From Dallia pectoralis (lineage: Eukaryota > Chordata > Actinopteri > Esociformes > Umbridae), in the NCBI GenBank assembly GCA_029465975.1, contig CM055742.1, forward strand, positions 4,436,056-4,500,055: 64,000 bases of DNA, in the 5' to 3' direction. Positions 1 to 12,998 of this stretch are shown one piece after another. The notes below the pieces were generated by a model. That model worked only from the letters and a program-made list of their open reading frames with translations. It did not search any database and was not told the origin of the DNA. The number at the start of each line of letters is the position of its first letter. Within the stretch, counting starts at the first letter, position 1. The position numbers and the translations under genes were made by a program.

Positions 1-1839
1 TTCTTTCCCGTTCGTATCCGCCTGTCTCATTCACATCTCTACATTCACCCCAAAAACATGTCTTCAACCTGCCTAAACGTGAGTTCCCTGTCCCGACAGC
101 CCTATGTGAAATACCTGGTCCCAGGCGGTGTTTGGAACTGTTTATCTGCTGTAAACAAGGCCTTTCTGATTCTGCCGTAAACAAGGCTTTTTTGATTCAC
201 GGAATATTGACAACACCGTGCCAATATTTAACGGGGCAAAGGAACGGTGCAGCACTTCTACTCCGCACGACACCCTGCGTTACATTCACAATTTCAACCT
301 GAGCCCGATAAATGTTTGGATTACAGTATAAATATGGAAAGATCCTAAAGATCAACAGGCGCAGTTACTAGGAGACATGTTTACACGTGGACCCGGCTAA
401 TTCGGAGAGGGGCGTCGTGCCAATCCTCTGTGCCAAGGAGAAATGGCACTAGTCTATTGTGTGTCGGCGTGTGTGCCTCTCATCTCTGCCACGCGCTCGT
501 CGCTGCGCCCATTTTCCCTGCATTACCCGCTGAGAGCGAGAACAGCTCTGTCACAAACTAATCATGACAGATGGTTCTACGCCGCTCTGGTGACAGGTGT
601 TCGGGCCTTAGATTCAACGCCGCAGCTCGGAGTAAACCATCACCATATATGAACTTTTAGCCCGAAGCTAGTCGATTGATTCATGTGTCCTTGTATTCGA
701 ATTTCGTTGATCAGTGTTGATCTGTATCTCCGGATCGAAAAGCCGACACGAGGATTATCAAGGAGCCCCCCCGGTGAGGTGGGGGGAAAGGTTTCCTGAA
801 CGTTGCAAGATTCCGCTCTCAAGTGGGAGATCGTTGGGCTGCCCGGCTTGGATCACATCATCATGGGTCTGTTTGACACACATCAGAGATAAAGACTTCC
901 TGACTTCAAGAGTTAGATAGAGGCCCACACTGGAGCTGACCACATTCACCTCACTGGTCAGCGCAAACACACCAAGACCGTAGAAATGCAATTACTAGAG
1001 AAGGTAATAACTAGAATGATTGGGGGGGGGGGATTCCGACTCACTGAGATTCTACTGATATCATTCTTTCTGAGCCCACTCGTATTCATCTGAGACAACC
1101 TTTATCGTTTCCCATGTCCAGTCGTCCCCTTTCGCTCACACAAAATACTAGCGAACCCTGGGATGTTTGAATTATTCAGTCTGAGTCCCCCAGTTACGCA
1201 GTTTAGACGGGCTCTAGTGCAGCACTCAGCCTCAGACGTTCCAAAGGGTAGAGAAGACAGGAGGTGATTGAGATGTCAGAGACAGCAAAGCTCTCTGCCC
1301 ATCTCCTGCTCCTCCCTCTGGCTTTGATTTAAACTTGGGGGCCGAGGTGGTGAGCGATTGTGTCATACGTTCAACCCCCCCCTCCCGTAATTTACTCTCA
1401 CTGGTTGGAACCCACAGGACCCAGAAGAACACAGAACCCGCCACCTCGCTCGATTATGACGACGCGGCAATTTGGAGTCGCTCGGTCCCTGTTCCGTTCA
1501 GGTCAAGGCCGGGACTCTCACGGAGGCAGAGTTCTTGCTTTAATTGAGAACGTAACAAAATGCCTCCGATTTGGTGTTTATTCCTTTCTGAAGGGTGGAC
1601 GCGTGGTGAGGAAGGGTGGATGAAATGAGGCACGGAGAGGTGGTGGGTGAGGGGGGGTTACACATGCCAAAACAAACCGAGAGAGGGAGAGGGAGAGTTA
1701 GAGAGAACAAACGGGAGAGAGACGATTTCTGTCGGATGAAAGTCTGGCACACTCTGTATCACTTTTACGGCCGCCTTTCAAGATTACTGTTCAGAAATGC
1801 TGTGTAGGCGGAGGGTGGAGGGGTTGGGGGGCTGAGGAG

Positions 1840-1894
<55 letters not shown>

Positions 1895-2445
1895 GTGTGG
1901 TGGCGGGCGGGGGCATCGAGGGGGGGCATATAATTGTGAGATCAATTAGCAGGCAGCACCGGGTGAGGAGGTGTAGTCGATCCCTCCCACCCCAGGTAAC
2001 TCCCGCTGTCCCCCCTACTACCGCCTCCTTCCCAAATGGCGCCCCGTCTCCTACCCTGTGCCCTGTTGCTCGTGTCCCGTTCGAATGAGTGCACAGTTTA
2101 GGGAGTAGGGACGCAGACGCCGTGAGCCAGTTGCAGACTGCCCCGCAATACACTGGGCATCTGGCCTACATATGTTAGGCTTTCCCAAACCAGCCCCACC
2201 CCCACGTGCCTCCACCACCTTCACGCCGGCAACCCCTCCAACCTCGACCCACTCTCCACGTGCCGCGACGGGGTCCCCCGACACGTGCGGTGGGGGCGCG
2301 GCGCACAGCTGCGGCGGTAAGCGCCGATGACTTTCCGGTACGACTTTTTCACCGAAACGCACAAGTTCATCGGAATACGGCGAGAAATGTGATGTGTGGG
2401 GAAATCTGACATCAGGAAGGTCTTATCCGGGCGTGGCACTTTCTA
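1..2445. other. Gene-free flank with a TG tract
   Basis: Short open frames here lack recognisable domains and conserved starts. The stretch holds a G run at 1021-1032, a purine-rich region at 1600-1730 and a TG microsatellite at 1842-1899. The part from 2200 to 2345 is CpG-rich. I see no exon or RNA gene. Confidence 0.5.
1842..1899. repeat. (TG)n microsatellite
   Basis: Nearly perfect TG dinucleotide run of about 58 bp with one interruption. Confidence 0.97.
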
Positions 2446-2861
2446 AACACCCCACACGTGAGGAAACCGTTTTAACGCCATGAAATGTGACTGCATTCAT
2501 CCGGCCACAGAAAGGGGACACAAAAGTCACGTAAACTAGCTGGGAACACTTGTTGATGTTTTTCTTAGACCTAAGAGCAACGCTAAGGATCTGACAAGAT
2601 AAGCAATAAATAATCTCTCTCTCCCAGCGGCCAGACTCTTTCCATCCCTGGTGAGGTCACCCGAACCGTGGGTCTGTCCGGCCTCCAGTACCTCCCCCCC
2701 GACCAGTCACCTCCTGCTACCCCAGCCGCAGTGGCCCGTTGCTGGGCTTGTGGAATAAGTTAACCCCCCCCGCCAGCGCCCAAGATGGCTGCCGGCGTCA
2801 TGGTCCCCTGAGATCTGGTGCTCCCAACACACGGGCAGTGGTAGGAGATTAGAGGGCAGCC
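2446..2861 (+). repeat. Direct repeat copy 1 (long form) upstream of the gypsy-type LTR
   Basis: Three blocks of this segment recur in order after the LTR: 2446-2577, 2735-2759 and 2802-2861. The blocks are nearly identical to their partners at 3374-3595, which suggests a young duplication. The segment includes CCACACGTGAGGAAACCGTT and AACACACGGGCAGTGGTAGG. Confidence 0.85.
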
Positions 2862-3057
2862 TGCCGCATCGCCGCCCATGGTCCTACGCCACGATGGCCT
2901 GAGATCTGTGCCCCAACACACGGGCAGTGGTAGGGGGCTGGACCTGCGGTCCTGGACTGACCCTTTGGGTTTGACTGTGGGTTCTCTCCTGTTGCTCCCT
3001 TGTTTTGTTTTTGTGTTTCCGTTCGGCTAGGGGAGCTAGCCTTTTAGTGGGGGATAC
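2862..3057 (+). mobile_element. Probable 3' internal tail of the gypsy-type element, with polypurine tract
   Basis: This stretch lies between the first copy of the local direct repeat and the LTR and ends in the purine-rich AGTGGGGGATAC. It contains a degraded second copy of the CCTGAGATCTGTG...CAACACACGGGCAGTGGTAGG word (about 2893-2935) that also occurs in the flanking direct repeat. It has no useful ORF. Assignment to the element interior is inferred from position. Confidence 0.4.
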
Positions 3058-3374
3058 TGTCACGATTGGTGTGGTGGCGTTGCTACACGGACATATTTCG
3101 GTGATGCACTTCCTTGTTTACGTTTGTCTCACGGCTGTTTGTAATTATAATCATACGGGATATAAAGGGGTCGCTAGCAAGTCACTCCTTGCTTAGCATT
3201 GTTTGTTACTACGTCACAGTTGTATTAGAGGTGAGTGGTTGGTCAACGTATATTGCTATTGGGGGTTTGAATGTGTTATTATGTAAGACGCGATGCTTAA
3301 TAAACCTGTTCGAAAACGGAGTACCCGGCTCTTCAATATGGCTTTCACCACACTACGCCGCTCCATCCGTGACA
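3058..3374 (+). mobile_element. Ty3/gypsy-type LTR, probably the 3' LTR of a 5'-truncated element
   Basis: The 317-bp segment begins TGTCACGATT and ends ATCCGTGACA, so its ends form a perfect 7-bp inverted repeat with the TG...CA termini expected of LTRs. Inside are a TATA-like TATAAAGG at 3161 and an AATAAA at 3299-3304, the usual order of promoter and polyadenylation signal. The sequence just before it, AGTGGGGGATAC, looks like the polypurine primer tract that abuts 3' LTRs of fish gypsy elements. No matching 5' LTR and no gag or pol reading frame is seen in the window. I do not see a clear short target duplication. Confidence 0.7.
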
Positions 3375-3595
3375 ACACCCCACACGTGAGGAAACCGTTT
3401 AACGCCATGAAATGTGACTGCATTCATCCGGCCACAGAAAGGGGACACAAAAGTCACGTAAACTAGCTGGGAACACTTGTTGATGTTTTTCTTAGACCTA
3501 AGAGGGCAGCCCCGTTGCTGGGCTTGTGGAATAAGGGTCCCCTGAGATCTGGTGCTCCCAACACACGGGCAGTGGTAGGAGATTAGAGGGCAGCC
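3374..3595 (+). repeat. Direct repeat copy 2 (condensed form) starting at the LTR end
   Basis: The copy starts exactly at the LTR 3' end and contains blocks matching 2446-2577, 2735-2759 and 2802-2861 joined together. The 157-bp and 42-bp stretches present between the blocks of copy 1 are missing. The first join carries an extra GGCAGC, which also occurs at the end of the third block. This points to a template-switch or unequal exchange. Confidence 0.85.
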
Positions 3596-4546
3596 GAGGT
3601 GCCAGTGTTATCAGTGGGAGTGCAGTAAAGGTTACCCTAGACTAACAAGAATGTCCCTGGACGTGGATGACAAACTCCAGCTGCCTCTGACGCAGCCTGT
3701 TCCTCAGGCTTTCCTGGGAGGCGTGTGTGTGTGTGAATGTGTGTATGTTTGTGTTTGCATTTGAGTGTGTGTGTGCGCGCGCGCATGTGTGTGTCTGTGT
3801 GTTTACGTGTGCCGGCTTTCCAGGGCACTGAGGGCTCTGTGGGCTCACTGACGGGCAGAGGCTTCCACTTAGAAGCAGAGGAGGGGGGTGTTGAGACGTC
3901 CCCTGGAGGTTTTTGCACACTGACTGGCCGTTTCCATACCTCTGGAGGGTGAAAATGGACCGACCGATCCCTTTGTGACGCTGTTGGTTGCCATAGACGC
4001 AGTAACCGTGCAGGTTAAGTCGTTTACCATCGTTGAAGTCCTCACTGTATATGGTAATTCTTGTTCACGCAAGTTGTCAAGAGTGAGAAGACAAATAACG
4101 TTGAAAGTGATTCACCGTGGTTTACTTTTTTATTTGACGTGCAGGGTTAAAGAAACACCTTTTTTCCCTCAGAATATTTATATAAATTTCACACATGGCA
4201 AGATAAAACAATAAGAGCATAGAGAAAGCATGGTAAAATATACTCAATTCTAAGAGCAGCTTGATTTGCTGTGCAAGACAAGAACGCAATTAAATTCGAA
4301 CATCCGAAGGAGCACATTAAAAACGTGGTGCCAGTTTGGCGAACACACTGCTCCCCCAAAACCCACATATATACATATATATATATATATAGAAATGATG
4401 TCTGTCGGTCTTTTGTCACCGTGACGATGGCGTCAACCTTCCTGGTCATGTGACCAGTTAGTTGTCCTGGCCCTATTATGCTGTCAGACTGTTGATAATG
4501 GAGAAGATTGCTTGTTTAGACTGTGTAGCGGCTCCCCTTAATTTAC

Positions 4547-4631
<85 letters not shown>

Positions 4632-5828
4632 GTGTGTGTAGTCTCTTCTTTAATTTACCCTGGCTCCACACTGACACTTTTCAATGGCTATCATCAGAAA
4701 ATCCACATTTACCAGGAGGACAGAAAACAACAGAAGTCTTGGTTCTGAGGTTAAATGAGCTCCTCTCTTTAAAGCCTAATTACCCTGCTGACGCTTAATC
4801 TACAACCCGGACCAAACAGTTCCCGCCTCTTGATGACTCGGTCAGGAACTCGGGAGGCCACAAATTATTTAACGGGAGACCAATCACTCACTATAGTCCA
4901 GAACTGGACGAACGTAAATGCAAGGAATGCAGGTTAAATTATGGGTATTGGCAAAGAATATATAGCGAGGAAGAAAGTGTGTCTATCATAATCTAGCTTT
5001 TAACAACCGTTTGTTACAGACTTTTTATATTTATTCATTCACCAGCACCTTCACACTGAAAGGGAGAGCACACTATCTGGCTAACAACCATAACTGAGCT
5101 TGCAAGCCCCTCAACTTCCCACAAGGAGTCACTAGAACGCCAATAGGCAAGGCAAACCCACCAACTACGAGGGTTGCCGAGCAACGACGGTTGCAAAAGA
5201 ATAACAATCACTACGGCAAATGAAAATCTGATTATCTTCCCGAATAATGGTTGGAAACGGGGCTGCTATTCTGTTTACTGTGGGGTTGTGAGATAACAAC
5301 ACATATTTATCTGTGTTTAATCGCGAGGCTACTAAAGGAACCAACGATCTGCTCCATCGACCGCTCCGTTCAGTAACACGCCATAGAGGAAGACGTCTAG
5401 TGGTCTACAAACCGTTATATGTAAAGGCAATCAGTGGCACTCTGATGCATTTCAATACACTAGCCCGTTGTTGGGATGGAAGCAGAGAAACAGTGGCTTG
5501 TTCCCAAATGCCCTTCGGAGACCGGTCTTCCCTCCTGTAGCCCATAAGCTCGTCTTTGTGGGGAAACAAGGAAACTTGGCAGATAAGTCAGAAGCTCCAT
5601 TTTGAAATGGTTAAAACATGCTGTGATTTGATCTCGCTTGTAGATCTGGACGGACGTAGATATGTGGGATAAACTCACGTTGCCATGGTAGCTTAGTGTG
5701 AGTTGCACAAATTAAACCGATAGTAAGAGGGCTTCTTTCAAATTAAAGTATATAATAATCTTTTTTGTGTATTTTGCGTTGTGACCTGAGAAACATGTTG
5801 TGAACCACTTTCACAGAAATGAGTAAGC
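3596..5828. other. Gene-free stretch with TG and TA tracts
   Basis: The stretch contains interrupted TG runs at 3723-3802, a short TA tract near 4365-4391 and a long TG tract at 4549-4639. The rest is single-copy-looking with no supported exon. Confidence 0.5.
4549..4639. repeat. (TG)n microsatellite, about 90 bp
   Basis: Near-perfect TG run with a single GC interruption near its 3' end. Frames reading CVCVCV through it are artefacts. Confidence 0.97.
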
Positions 5829-8515
5829 AATGATATGTCATACAGACCCATATAAACACACTGGCTAGTGGATAGCTACCATCATGCTATCAATGATATG
5901 ACATACAGACCCATATAAACACACTGGCTAGTGGATAGCTACCATCATGCTATCAATGATATGACATACAGACCCATATAAACACACTGGCTAGTGGATA
6001 GCTACCATCATGCTATCAATGATTTGACATACAGACCCATATAAACACACTGGCTAGTAGATAGCCACCATCATGCTATCAATGATTTGACATACAGACC
6101 CATATAAACACACTGGCTAGTAGATAGCCACCATCATGCTATCAATAATATGACATACAGACCCATATAAACACACTGGCTAGTGGATAGCTACCATCAT
6201 GCTATCAATGATATGACATACAGACCCATATAAACACACTGGCTAGTAGATAGCCACCATCATGCTATCAATGATATGACATACAGACCCATATAAACAC
6301 ACTGGCTAGTAGATAGCCACCATCATGCTATCAATGATATGACATACAGACCCATATAAACACACTGGCTAGTAGATAGCCACCATCATGCTATCAATGA
6401 TATGACATACAGACCCATATAAACACACTGGCTAGTAGATAGCCACCATCATGCTATCAATGATATGACATACAGACCCATATAAACACACTGGCTAGTA
6501 GATAGCTACCATCATGCTAGCAATGATATGACATACAGACCCATATAAACACACTGGCTAGTGGATAGCTACCATCATGCTATCAATGATATGACATACA
6601 GACCCATATAAACACACTGGCTAGTGGATAGCTACCATCATGCTATCAATGATATGACATACAGACCCATATAAACACACTGGCTAGTGGATAGCCACCA
6701 TCATGCTATCAATGATATGACATACAGACCCATATAAACACACTGGCTAGTGGATAGCTACCATCATGCTATCAATGATATGACATACAGACCCATATAA
6801 ACACACTGGCTAGTGGATAGCTACCATCATGCTATCAATGATATGACATACAGACCCATATAAACACACTGGCTAGTGGATAGCTACCATCATGCTATCA
6901 ATGATATGACATACAGACCCATATAAACACACTGGCTAGTGGATAGCTACCATCATGCTATCAATGATATGACATACAGACCCATATAAACACACTGGCT
7001 AGTGGATAGCTACCATCATGCTATCAATGATATGTCATACAGACCCATATAAACACACTGGCTAGTGGATAGCTACCATCATGCTATCAATGATATGACA
7101 TAAAGACCCATATAAACACACTGGCTAGTGGATAGCTACCATCATGCTATCAATGATATGACATACAGACCCATATAAACACACTGGCTAGTAGATAGCT
7201 ACCATCATGCTAGCAATGATATGACATACAGACCCATATAAACACACTGGCTAGTGGATAGCTACCATCATGCTATCAATGATATGACATACAGACCCAT
7301 ATAAACACACTGGCTAGTGGATAGCTACCATCATGCTATCAATGATATGACATACAGACCCATATAAACACACTGGCTAGTGGATAGCTACCATCATGCT
7401 ATCAATGATATGACATACAGACCCATATAAACACACTGGCTAGTGGATAGCTACCATCATGCTATCAATGATATGACATACAGACCCATATAAACACACT
7501 GGCTAGTGGATAGCTACCATCATGCTATCAATGATATGACATACAGACCCATATAAACACACTGGCTAGTGGATAGCTACCATCATGCTATCAATGATAT
7601 GACATACAGACCCATATAAACACACTGGCTAGTGGATAGCTACCATCATGCTATCAATGATATGTCATACAGACCCATATAAACACACTGGCTAGTGGAT
7701 AGCTACCATCATGCTATCAATGATATGACGTAAAGACCCATATAAACACACTGGCTAGTGGATAGCTACCATCATGCTATCAATGATATGACATACAGAC
7801 CCATATAAACACACTGGCTAGTAGATAGCTACCATCATGCTAGCAATGATATGACATACAGACCCATATAAACACACTGGCTAGTGGATAGCTACCATCA
7901 TGCTATCAATGATATGACATACAGACCCATATAAACACACTGGCTAGTGGATAGCTACCATCATGCTATCAATGATATGACATACAGACCCATATAAACA
8001 CACTGGCTAGTGGATAGCCACCATCATGCTATCAATGATATGACATACAGACCCATATAAACACACTGGCTAGTGGATAGCTACCATCATGCTATCAATG
8101 ATATGACATACAGACCCATATAAACACACTGGCTAGTGGATAGCTACCATCATGCTATCAATGATATGACATACAGACCCATATAAACACACTGGCTAGT
8201 GGATAGCTACCATCATGCTATCAATGATATGACATACAGACCCATATAAACACACTGGCTAGTGGATAGCTACCATCATGCTATCAATGATATGTCATAC
8301 AGACCCATATAAACACACTGGCTAGTGGATAGCTACCATCATGCTATCAATGATATGACGTAAAGACCCATATAAACACACTGGCTAGTGGATAGCTACC
8401 ATCATGCTATCAATGATATGACGTAAAGACCCATATAAACACACTGGCTAGTGGATAGCTACCATCATGCTATCAATGATATGACATACAGACCCATATA
8501 AACACACTGGCTAGT
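5829..8515. repeat. 63-bp minisatellite, about 42 copies, with 630-bp higher-order repeats
   Basis: Each unit is 63 bp, for example successive ATCATGCTATC words at 5881, 5944 and 6007, and carries CCCATATAAACACACTGGCT and GATAGCTACCATCATGCTAT. Units are 95-100% alike. Marker variants recur at fixed spacing: GCTAGC instead of GCTATC at 6516, 7209 and 7839; GTCATAC at 7035, 7665 and 8295; TAAAG in place of TACAG near 7100, 7730 and 8360. This shows that blocks of ten units (630 bp), eleven in the first case, were amplified as higher-order units. A left domain (about 6050-6500) uses a GTAGATAGCC variant. No frame stays open across the array. Confidence 0.98.
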
Positions 8516-9446
8516 CAAGAATTAAACCAATGCCGAGACAATGAATGTGGACTGGTCAGATTTAGAAACATACACGATAAATACAAACATGTTAACCTGT
8601 TGCTTAAAACTGAATAAATCACAAACACTGGCCACTATACGGAACGTGACCCCTGTTTGAATTGTGTTCATGTGACTCCTGTGGTCGTTAGCCCTGAAGT
8701 GTCCTGGGTTAGTCTGGCCAAATCTCCATGAGAAGATTGCCTTCACACTTAAAGCTAATGCTCATGATATAGCTGGAGCCTTCGTAAGACGAAGGACTGT
8801 CTCCCGGAGTCAAATACCACCACAGACAGAAACAGAAGGAGCGAGAGAGAGAGAGAGAGCCAGAGAGAGAGAGAGAGAGACAGAAAGAAAGACAAGAAAA
8901 CGTACCACTAGGGGCATCAGAGAGCAATCCTACACACACGTACACTGGTGGTTTGCTGGGACTTTGTGGACAGGGATGTTGATTGGTTGATGGGCGATAA
9001 AGCTGATGCTGACGACTATCACAAAAGAGTTTAAATCCGTAGACCGACGGAAGCTACCTTCAGTATCGTGTCTTTAACCACCACCTTTACCGGTTTAGAA
9101 AAAACTACGATTCTTAAACTGAATTTCAAACGCCAAACACTGGCAAACATCACGTTGCAGAGAAACTCCAAAACACACACACACACACTTTTCTTTCTCA
9201 GTGTTCATCCGGCAAGCTTATGTTTTCCCACAATTACAACCAATTTTATGAAATAACCGTCCGTTTCAATAGGCCCGTGACAAACCACCAGCTGGGGGGG
9301 TGTTTCCGAGTTCAAGGGAATTAGGAGGACAAGTGACAAGTTCATAATTCAATTATTCCCTGAAGATATAATTGCATAGCGGCGGGTTTGGCGCAGGCTT
9401 CAACCCTCTATTGACGCACTCACACCTGAGGGGAGTACACACTCTC

Positions 9447-9491
9447 ACACACACACACACACACACGCACACACACACACACACACACACA

Positions 9492-9531
<40 letters not shown>

Positions 9532-9568
9532 TGCACACAAACACACACACACACGCACACACACACAC

Positions 9569-9605
<37 letters not shown>

Positions 9606-9760
9606 CTCTCACACACACACACACTCTCACATGCACACAAACACACACACACACACACACACACTCTCTCTCACACACACACACACTCACACACACACTC
9701 TCACATGCACACACACACACACACACCCACACTCTCACACGCACACACACACACGCACCT
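9447..9760. repeat. Complex CA microsatellite with CTCTCT and ATGC interruptions
   Basis: About 310 bp of CA repeats broken at semi-regular intervals by CTCTCTCT and ACATGCACACAAAC words, which recur in the same order. This indicates local duplication of compound blocks. Histidine/threonine-rich open frames here are artefacts. Confidence 0.96.
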
Positions 9761-10375
9761 CCTTCATTTTACACGTTCAAGAACTCCCCCAGTCGACACG
9801 GGGTCTTGTCAGACGTAGGCATAAACAAATCCACCGAGCGCACACATTCTCTGGATGATCGGACAAAATGTTGCATCTCAATGTTGCATCCCATTGATGG
9901 TATCAATTGAGTGCTTTTCTCGCGGTCGTGCCAAATGTGAAAGGGGTCTAATCTGATAGCTGCAATTTTCAATATGTCCAAAACATTCCTCTGAGAGATA
10001 ACGGTTCCCTCGTTGCAATGATCTGACCGCCCCTCAGAGAGCGACGGTTCACCTACTTGTAAACATTAATAAGCGGAGCTGCGATGTGTCAGACTGCAGA
10101 CTGGGGCCAAACAGGTCCTGATATTTCACATGTACAATAATAACTTAACACATCTGTACAAATACTGCGCTGCTGTGTGTGTGTGTGTGTTTGTGTGTTT
10201 GTGTGTGTGTGTAGATTCGAGACTACTATATTTTCGTAGCAACTCCTGAACCAGACGTCTTCCGCAATCTCCAACAATTTTCACACGTCGCAATCGAAAA
10301 GATCCACATTGCAAGCGTTAGTGATCTAGATTGTATCCACACGGCCAGACAACTCCGGAGCTCGATAAGAGTCGT

Positions 10376-10419
<44 letters not shown>

Positions 10420-10794
10420 TGCAGGGTATTCCTAAGGTTATGTAAACATATATGCCCTCCCATATTATTCCCAATTAAAGCTGACTCACTACAGCGCGGC
10501 ATCTTCGCTCGGGCGTCTGCTACCCGGTCGATGTGACAACATTACCCCGGCGGGACATGAAAGAGGGATATTCTTATTTCGGCACCCACTATTTCACTCC
10601 CGGGGAGGGGGTCTCTGGGACAGGTAGGCAGAAAGACGGCCGAGGTTACAGCCAGGCCAGCAGATGTCTGGTTCAGAGGGATCCACGGTCGGTTCCCTCG
10701 GCCCGGGTCACCAGAGCCAGTGACGGGGCTATGGGGTGCTTCAGATAACTTGGGGTCAATTGCCTGTGTACTACAAAGCGTGGCCTGGCCTCAG

Positions 10795-10828
<34 letters not shown>

Positions 10829-11069
10829 GTATACGGCCGCGTGTCTGCGGATACGCTCAGAGATCAATGACGTTGCACGTTGCACGCCGGACCCAGGACC
10901 CACACACTAAACCTTAAATCAGGGAGACTTCAAAGGAGTTCAGGGGGCTACGACGGTGGGCAAGGTGGGGTGGGGGGCGGGGTGGGGTGAGGGGCATACC
11001 CTGGCTGCCAGTCGGCCTCTGGACCGTCCAGATGTCTTATCTGTAATGGTCAGTCTGACCTCCAGTTTG

Positions 11070-11230
11070 AACTAATTTACTCCTAATCCTCGGCCATAAT
11101 AAATTTGCCCCAGCGTCACAATAGCCTCCATAAACTCTGGAGGAATGCCGTGTTTACGACCTGGGTAGAGGCGCGTCTGCAATGCGCTGACGAAGAAGAC
11201 GAAGGCGTGATTGCATGATGTACAAGCCTC
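11070..11230. promoter_or_regulatory. Candidate distal cis-regulatory element
   Basis: A single-copy-looking island among microsatellites, with several TAAT/ATTA-type words, CCATAATAAATTTG and CTCCATAAACTCTGGAGG, the last a near-palindrome. It could be a conserved non-coding element. This rests on texture only. Confidence 0.22.
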
Positions 11231-12998
11231 CGGTGACCTGACCTGGGCCAGTCGTGTTGGGCTTGTTTGACTTTAAAAAAGGAATTTGTTGGAAATACTC
11301 GGTTATCGTACAGTCTCGGTCGTGATGTTGGCGTTATATTTACTTGGTCGATCTTAACTGGACTTTCCCTGCACACTGTGAACCGAACACCCATTGATTA
11401 AACAAACTGCCTCTCCCAACGAATGCAGATTAAACGCTGCGATTTTTATTATCGCTCAAATCTCAATCCTCTTTGAAGACAAAGTTAAAACAGACAATCA
11501 AAATAAAAAATAAAAACATATTTTTAAGCAGAGTGGTACCGGTCTCAAACCCCCATCACTTTCCAGCCTCTCATCCATGAATGTAGTCGCCGCGGACAAC
11601 GGGGGAAGCGACCGTCGGTCTGACCTCGGTTACCACGGCGTCAGTCTCTCCCACTCGGAACCTGGGTGCATTTCTGGCCCTGTCTGGGTGTCTTTGTGTC
11701 TGAGGAATGGTCTGTGTGTGTGTGTGTGTCTGTGTGTGTGTGTGTGTCTGTGTGTGTGTGTGTGCCTGAGGAATAGACTGTGAGGTGATAATAGGTTAAA
11801 CCCCTTTCACCTGTACCCGCCCCCCCATCCTCAACGACCCTAGCTCTCGTGACCTCTGCTCTCTCCTTCAAGGCCTCCACGGGGCAGGGGTCGGCATAGA
11901 CGAGGGGCATGCTGGGTAACGTGTGTTTGCAGAACATGAAAAACTACATTTTCTGACAGTGATGTTAGTTTACATTTTAAACACCATGAAGACATTTAGC
12001 TCTGTTTGTGGTCTGGGTTTGATCTGACAGTGCGTATATGACTAACTCACATTCCTGTGTAAATATATGTATAAAGTTAAGAATACGTTATATTACTTCT
12101 AATACATTTAGCATCATTTTCATCAAACACACAAACCTTTTTTTGCAAACACCACAGTGTTTCCTTCTATCAGTTTTGCCATTAATTTCCGTGGCGCTAA
12201 TTCCTGGCATGAGAATCGCTCTTTGTGTTTTCCCACATTCACCAAAGTTAATTAAAGTAAGCACGTCGTTTTATATTCAGGCATTTTTATGTCTACGCTG
12301 GCTGGCCTGCTAGACGGATGGCCTCGTGTAGCTCTACACAGTTAGAAACTCATCCGTTAGTTTTTCGTATATACACACACTGAGCAAAGATGGGCCCTCA
12401 GAGAGACAAATGGCCAATCACGTAAAAGGAGGGGGACAGGTCTCCTGTGGCTTCGTTTGCTCGAGGCTACGAGCTCTTTATCTCAATTAGCAATCAGTCA
12501 CATTCGAACATCGAAAAGAAAGATATAACACCAAAAAAAGAGAGAGGAGCTAAAACACTAACCGCATTCAGAATGAAAAGGCGCTGGCCGTCATTGCAGT
12601 GGGTCTGCGTTTGTTGCTTGTTTACTGTTGTTGTTGTTGTGGACGTGTTGTTGTTATGTATTTAACCCTGGGTGGGTTAGAGGGAGTGTGTTGGGGTTCA
12701 AAGGGGTCAGTGACCTTGTGGCGATGTCTGAAAACAGGGAGGCAGACAGGGCGTGACCTCCGACCCCTGCCTTGTGCCTTGTCAAACGATACCTCCTGTG
12801 GCTGTAATTACAACACTGACAGGCTATTTTAAGGCAAAGCACAGCGACCAGCCTCCTCAGATGGATATAAATAGCAGACCAAAAAAAGAAACAGATTTAA
12901 AACATAATTAAAACACCTGAAAGATGCAATGAAGAAAATGAAGACAACAGTTATGACAAAGAGAAAAATATTCAAACAAGAACTGCATTCAGGCTGAA

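Larger units (their letters stand above)
8516..12998. other. Gene-free stretch with many CA/TG tracts
   Basis: Contains a GA-rich tract (8840-8885), a complex CA/CTCTCT array (9447-9760), TG (10176-10212), CA (10378-10418), CA plus TA (10795-10828) and TG/TCTG (11709-11764). The intervals are single-copy-looking. The best regulatory candidate is 11070-11230. I see no exon. Confidence 0.5.

Noticed and set aside
5829..8515. CRISPR-like regular repeats
   Set aside because: The spacing is regular but there are no unique spacers. The whole 63-bp unit repeats, and the DNA is from a vertebrate.
8905..8918. Possible second CTCF core, CCACTAGGGGCATC
   Set aside because: It is one G short in the core and does not fit CCASYAGRKGGC at the end.
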